64,000 nucleotides of DNA from Hungatella hathewayi WAL-18680 (GTDB lineage: Bacteria; Bacillota; Clostridia; Lachnospirales; Lachnospiraceae). The notes under the pieces were generated by a model that was given only the letters and a program-made list of their open reading frames with translations, did not search any database and had not been told where the DNA came from. The stretch spans positions 275,585 through 339,584 of the forward strand of contig NZ_JH379028.1 in assembly GCF_000235505.1 (NCBI RefSeq). The letters run 5' to 3'. The position numbers and the translations under genes are program-made. Position 1 is the stretch's first letter, and each line of letters starts with the position of its first letter. Positions 61,201 through 64,000 of this stretch are shown one piece after another.

Positions 61201-63514
61201 TTATGTAGGAGGAATTCTGGGGACTGTATGGTCAGAGATGAGGATAAAGGTGACGATTCGAAATTGTTATAATACAGGAACTATAACGGTAACAAGCAAC
61301 GAAAGAGCAGGCGGAATTTTGGGTGGAGTGAATAATAATAAAGATGCACCGGGATTGACGATTGAGAATTGTTATAATGCAGGAAAAATCTCAGGAACAG
61401 GAGGAATGGCAATTTCTGGCAGCACTTCTCAGCATGTAGTTATGAACTGCTATTATGATAAAGACACCAGTGTGCGGGGAGACAGTAAAGCGACTGCTTT
61501 CACAACTGCACAGATGAAATCCTGGGTTGCCGCCTACAAACTGAATGAAGAGACCTTTGACGGCGTCTGGAAATACAACATGGGCGCTTATCCAACCTTC
61601 GGTTCCCTAGCCCCCTTCGACTGGGAAAAAGCCGGAGAAGCCCTGGAATGCGGTTTCCTACCGGCAGATAAGACAAAACCTTCAGGAGGAGGAACGCCAG
61701 AAAACCCTTATCAGATAAAAGATGCAGAGCAGCTGGCTTGGTTCGCCTACCGGGTAAACAGCGGTACACAGCCAAATGCCTGTGCCACACTTATGAACGA
61801 TATCAATGTCACGGGAACCGCCTATACTGGAACTTCAGGGGCGTCCCTCCCCTGGATTCCCATCAGAAATTATAGCGGGACCTTTGGGGCCAGGAATACG
61901 GATAGATTCGAAGTAAGTGGACTTCATATTGACACGACAGCCGATGCTGATGCTAACGCCGGATTATTTGCAACCGCAACAGGAACCATATCAAATATAG
62001 CGGTGGTAGATTCCACCCTGGTCTCATCCGGAGGCAGCCAGGGAGCCATCGCCGGTATCTTGGACGGAGGAGCCATATTCCAGTGTTACAGCCGGGGAAA
62101 TGAGGGAGGCGGCGCCTGGTATGCAGGCGGAATTGTGGGGCAGTTAATGGGAGCCGGTGCGGAGATTCGCGACTGCTATAATCTGGAAACCCAGCTGGAA
62201 GCGGCCGGTGCAGACTCCGCCGCCGGAGGAATTGCAGGAGACGGGAGTGCAGGAAAAATCCAAAACTGCTACAATGCCTGTCTGGCCAGCGGCTTTGTCA
62301 GGGCAGAGGAATCAGCAGGTGGAACGGCGGGGAGCATAGCCGGGAAAACCGGAACCGGGAATCTGATACAGTGTTACAGCGATACGGATTTATCAGACAG
62401 CAGCCAGGTAACCATGTTTGATACCAGCAGCGATGCAAAGCGTCTGGAGCAGACAGCCGGTCTGAACACCTATAATGGTGTGGAGCGGAAAGGAACAGAC
62501 CGGGTGTGGTATACCAGCCTTGTGGATGAAAAAACAAAAGGATATCCCACTTTTGATGCTCCAGTGATGCTGGCTGTGGCCGTAGACCCAGCAAAAGTTA
62601 AGGAAGTGGACGGAAATGTGACAGGCTCCATAGGAGAAATAAGCGGGGGAACCCTGCCGTCATCGTTACTGTTCCGGGGAATCCATCAGGAGAAAGCAGC
62701 GGATACAGAGCCTGTGATTACTCTGGAGAACAAAGATAACGTAACTGCCCAGTTCCATCTTTCTGGAACGAACAGCGCCCACACACAACTGTCCCTGATA
62801 GCAGGAGACCAGGACCTTGCAGGCAGGAACGGCTCACTCATACAGCCGACGGATTCCATCACAAGTTTCAGCGCGATGACCCTTTACAATGGCGCCTCCT
62901 ATGTTTACCCCTACAAGCGGACCCTGGTTGTAGATCTGGTGGCAAAGACAGCAGCAGAAGGAATCACAGACATTACCCGCTATGAAATTACGGTTGAGAT
63001 TGCTGCGGTAACCGGAAAGACGCTGGATGTGACAATGAAGGCCCAGACGATGATGGAACTGCAGCCCGGCGTCACAGGCACCGCTTATACGGAGGACTTA
63101 GAACTGGTCAATGGGAACCCTTATCCCATCCAGCTGAAAATCAGCAGTCTGGACCCCATTCAGGTGGGGAAAGATGTTGTGCTTCAGCCAATTGCTAAGG
63201 AACAGGGAATCCACAACGAAAAGCCGCTGACGGAGGACGGAGTGCGGCTGGGAATCACGAAGCCGGCGGAGGGAGAAGATACAGGAAAACTCGGTACGGT
63301 CGGAGACCTGTATTATGAACCTGGAGAAAATGAAAATCCGGGTACCTGGATGAAGGGGAGTCTTGGATCCGGCAGTATTCTCAGATACCGGTACTTTATG
63401 AAACACAGCCTGCTTCATGTAGGCCCCCAGCAGACCTTCGGCTTTAAGATAACCTATGAATTCCGGATACCGGCTGAAAATCCGGAGCCGGGTGTATCCG
63501 TAAGCGCGGGCTGA
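58277..63514 (+). CDS. Giant GLUG-repeat surface protein (adhesin-like)
   Basis: This is an extracellular protein of 1745 residues. A short basic N-terminus and one hydrophobic helix (about 18-40) end in a possible signal peptidase site after TARA. The segment about 180-395 is Glu/Ser/Gly/Ala-rich with ten hexapeptide units (58997-59176). GLUG-like units (NCYN.G.ITG type) occur in an early block and in two large modules, each opening with NPY...AEDLAWFAY or NPY...AEQLAWFAY (around nt 60670 and 61700). No LPXTG or C-terminal anchor is visible. GLUG proteins are usually adhesins. Part of the gene is AT-richer than the rest. ATG 58277 follows GGAGG with 8-base spacing. Confidence 0.85.
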   Translation: MSHFRLHTKGKEGKYWNWLMIGIAGVLFVAVGIYAVHSVGTARAKSRETVLLHTEEEFEQYLIDRESEDYNLDGRYQLEEDLDLGWLYESIGTNLEPFTGRFDGNGHVISGLTRPMFGVLKGAEVSDLFLSGAVIENPFTYYDGEHYVDGYGALAAYAVHSVIRNCGMSGEITTASPSEASFLLEKASPADADEFTGPGVGEPVKEDSSREEDGSQNEGPGMETAESLEGGTKIEDGNGAGSGSSAGAGSSAGAESSAGSGSNAEAESNAGTGSSAGAGSSAGTGNNAGVESSAGNGSSTGAGITEAEQESGEKDAVTPSGEESLLPDDENGTAAGEGTQGAQPSESPQVSEPDSTVSQPADAPNRGDGQTDSAGWTEDGSKEPAQTDLTNTETATFHPIERQFLAMKAAPIVNGSADNPLQATPSDAEEEPSVATPSDASDPAESPKDGQESQINEEERQYAGSPNGDIYILVTADRITAGGLAAQTAEATLISNCFALVTIGSFVEPVEAYTGGLAGILGAETRTENSYVSGLSDSDGVNGGFAAVNDGAIENCYSTMTIGQSGNRHGAFTVYGNGSLTGCVYDRQMACIPEASPSEAPEQDLTGMWTDEMTGAESRIPGDWRKTEQAYPQLEYFALSGHETIVSSSKVSVVALPLPEGQSLSDVLKAGNIVLPKEVDGQEIQWDGEDGIQIEEGNQIRLEEQVTMMPHDVPVVKSSLDAVDEAPDEDMVMEADDSSKNTGGRSGVRLKASVGEAYRNYALTVAAEAKSYTSWLDVGAEITTPPPVENPGETPGTETNPYLLDSAEDLAWFAYMVNSVKSDICATMTSNIDLFGGTYTDAVYNPNDLSNSLLWKSIKNFAGVFDGGTHIITSLRLSGAGEGSFALFDSVYGATIKNLGVESGYINFKSQRRGSVFIRSLTGGNVINCWNTVDITGGYGEVGGIVAYVLDGDKPAVIDNCYNSGNITGNSQVDCYVGGILGTVWSEMRIKVTIRNCYNTGTITVTSNERAGGILGGVNNNKDAPGLTIENCYNAGKISGTGGMAISGSTSQHVVMNCYYDKDTSVRGDSKATAFTTAQMKSWVAAYKLNEETFDGVWKYNMGAYPTFGSLAPFDWEKAGEALECGFLPADKTKPSGGGTPENPYQIKDAEQLAWFAYRVNSGTQPNACATLMNDINVTGTAYTGTSGASLPWIPIRNYSGTFGARNTDRFEVSGLHIDTTADADANAGLFATATGTISNIAVVDSTLVSSGGSQGAIAGILDGGAIFQCYSRGNEGGGAWYAGGIVGQLMGAGAEIRDCYNLETQLEAAGADSAAGGIAGDGSAGKIQNCYNACLASGFVRAEESAGGTAGSIAGKTGTGNLIQCYSDTDLSDSSQVTMFDTSSDAKRLEQTAGLNTYNGVERKGTDRVWYTSLVDEKTKGYPTFDAPVMLAVAVDPAKVKEVDGNVTGSIGEISGGTLPSSLLFRGIHQEKAADTEPVITLENKDNVTAQFHLSGTNSAHTQLSLIAGDQDLAGRNGSLIQPTDSITSFSAMTLYNGASYVYPYKRTLVVDLVAKTAAEGITDITRYEITVEIAAVTGKTLDVTMKAQTMMELQPGVTGTAYTEDLELVNGNPYPIQLKISSLDPIQVGKDVVLQPIAKEQGIHNEKPLTEDGVRLGITKPAEGEDTGKLGTVGDLYYEPGENENPGTWMKGSLGSGSILRYRYFMKHSLLHVGPQQTFGFKITYEFRIPAENPEPGVSVSAG
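58997..59176 (+). repeat. Ten imperfect 18-bp tandem repeats coding for Ser/Gly/Ala hexapeptides
   Basis: Ten units encode GSGSSA, GAGSSA, GAESSA, GSGSNA, EAESNA, GTGSSA, GAGSSA, GTGNNA, GVESSA and GNGSST. The DNA units are similar enough to recombine or slip, which could change the length of this stalk-like linker between strains. The reading frame stays intact because each unit is 18 bases. Confidence 0.85.
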
Positions 63515-63525
63515 GGGCAGAAATG

Positions 63526-64000
63526 ATGAAAAGCAGAGGAAAAACAAGAAAACAGAGAAGAAAACAGAAGACAGGCCTGCGCTTCCTGTTTGGCATCCTG
63601 CTGGCGGTGGCCGGACTGGTGGCGGTCATATTGGCCGTTCTGACATTGTACAGCCTGCCAAAACCGGTCCAGGCCCAGATGGATATCCTGGCAGACCCAA
63701 ATGCGATAAACGGCACACTGCATGCGGGAAGCCGGCCGGTGGGGGAAGGGGAGTACCGTGTCGTACTGAATCAGCTTCCCACCATGACATCAGACAGCCG
63801 GGAATGCAATATTGAATTTGAGAACCCGCCGGAAAACCGATACAGCGCCAGAATCAGCCTGTATTTAAAATCAACCGGAACCTATATCGGGGGCACAAAG
63901 CGGGTAGACCCCGGAACATACATAGAAACGATAGAACTGTCCGAACCGCTGCCCCCGGGGGAAATCCCGGTGCTGGCCGGGATTGAGCTGTTCACCGAAA
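63526..64000 (+). CDS. Partial membrane-anchored or secreted protein of the surface operon (cut by window end)
   Basis: At least 158 residues of an open reading frame run to the end of the window. A very basic N-terminus (KSRGKTRKQRRKQK) is followed by a transmembrane helix (about 20-44) and a beta-rich domain with YSARISLYL and YIETIELSEPLPPGEIPVLAG. A possible signal peptidase site follows VQA. It begins 11 bases after the GLUG protein stop; ATG 63523 is an alternative start. The family is not recognised, but the type and position suggest a partner exported protein of the same phase-variable operon. Confidence 0.75.
   Translation, partial: MKSRGKTRKQRRKQKTGLRFLFGILLAVAGLVAVILAVLTLYSLPKPVQAQMDILADPNAINGTLHAGSRPVGEGEYRVVLNQLPTMTSDSRECNIEFENPPENRYSARISLYLKSTGTYIGGTKRVDPGTYIETIELSEPLPPGEIPVLAGIELFTE

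Noticed and set aside
1-64000. Prophage, insertion sequence or transposon
   Set aside because: No transposase, phage structural gene or flanking duplication was recognised; the tyrosine recombinase lacks an arm-binding domain and lies beside inverted rather than direct sites.

Overview
The window looks like a chromosomal segment of a gut-type Firmicute, most likely a Lachnospiraceae member of moderate GC. The support is strong AGGAGG-type ribosome binding sites, many YesM/YesN-type two-component systems, RbsABC-like and CUT1 sugar transporters without their own MsmX-type ATPase, an AgrC/AgrA-like pair, and clostridial GLUG-type surface proteins. No rRNA, tRNA or CRISPR array was seen.

Layout. 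(1) 276-7022: an RbsABC-like sugar importer with two permeases, a double-cupin protein and a LacI regulator. (2) 7068-11104: a uracil-DNA-glycosylase-like protein, a frameshifted chloramphenicol acetyltransferase, an AT-rich HTH gene, two paralogous XRE regulators that share an almost identical 17-bp operator, and a lipoprotein. (3) 11252-19259: a membrane-anchored, circularly permuted GH3 enzyme, a GtrA-like membrane protein, a conventional GH3 enzyme, and a convergent AgrC/LytTR pair. (4) 19546-30322: a YesN/YesM system with a degenerate ABC ATPase, a second RbsABC-like importer, an MBL-fold hydrolase, a YczE-like membrane protein and a type-B carboxylesterase. (5) 30326-36259 (minus strand): a PilZ protein, a SsuBC/TauBC-type ATPase and permease with no binding protein beside them, and a second YesN/YesM pair whose kinase is frameshifted near its N-terminus. 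(6) 36572-48238: a catabolic locus that fits sulfated uronic-acid glycans (glycosaminoglycan-like): CUT1 binding protein and permeases, beta-propeller hydrolase, GH88 unsaturated glucuronyl hydrolase, MFS transporter, PHP protein, sulfatase and DUF2264 protein. (7) 48500-49927: bactofilin plus a coiled-coil NlpC/P60 endopeptidase. (8) 50207-55644: an oxidoreductase, SIS protein, Tau/Ssu-type ABC system (permease frameshifted) and a CBM9-like protein. (9) 56170-end: a XerC-like tyrosine recombinase, an apparent invertible promoter segment, a signal peptidase I, a 1745-residue GLUG-type surface protein, and a further membrane or secreted protein cut by the window end.

The most interesting element is at 57105-57476. 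Two 28-bp sites with an 11-6-11 architecture like XerC/D sites lie in opposite orientation. They share a 14-bp core and have identical 6-bp spacers. They flank about 316 bp that carry a promoter (TTGCAA, 16 bp, TATAAT) now pointing away from the surface operon. The left site is also the stem of a Rho-independent terminator for that outward transcript. This reads as a phase-variation switch, currently OFF, that would turn the signal peptidase and giant surface protein on by inversion, with the adjacent recombinase as the probable catalyst.

Three otherwise intact genes carry an apparent +1 frameshift in a homopolymer. Either the assembly has indel errors or these are real, possibly reversible, inactivations.
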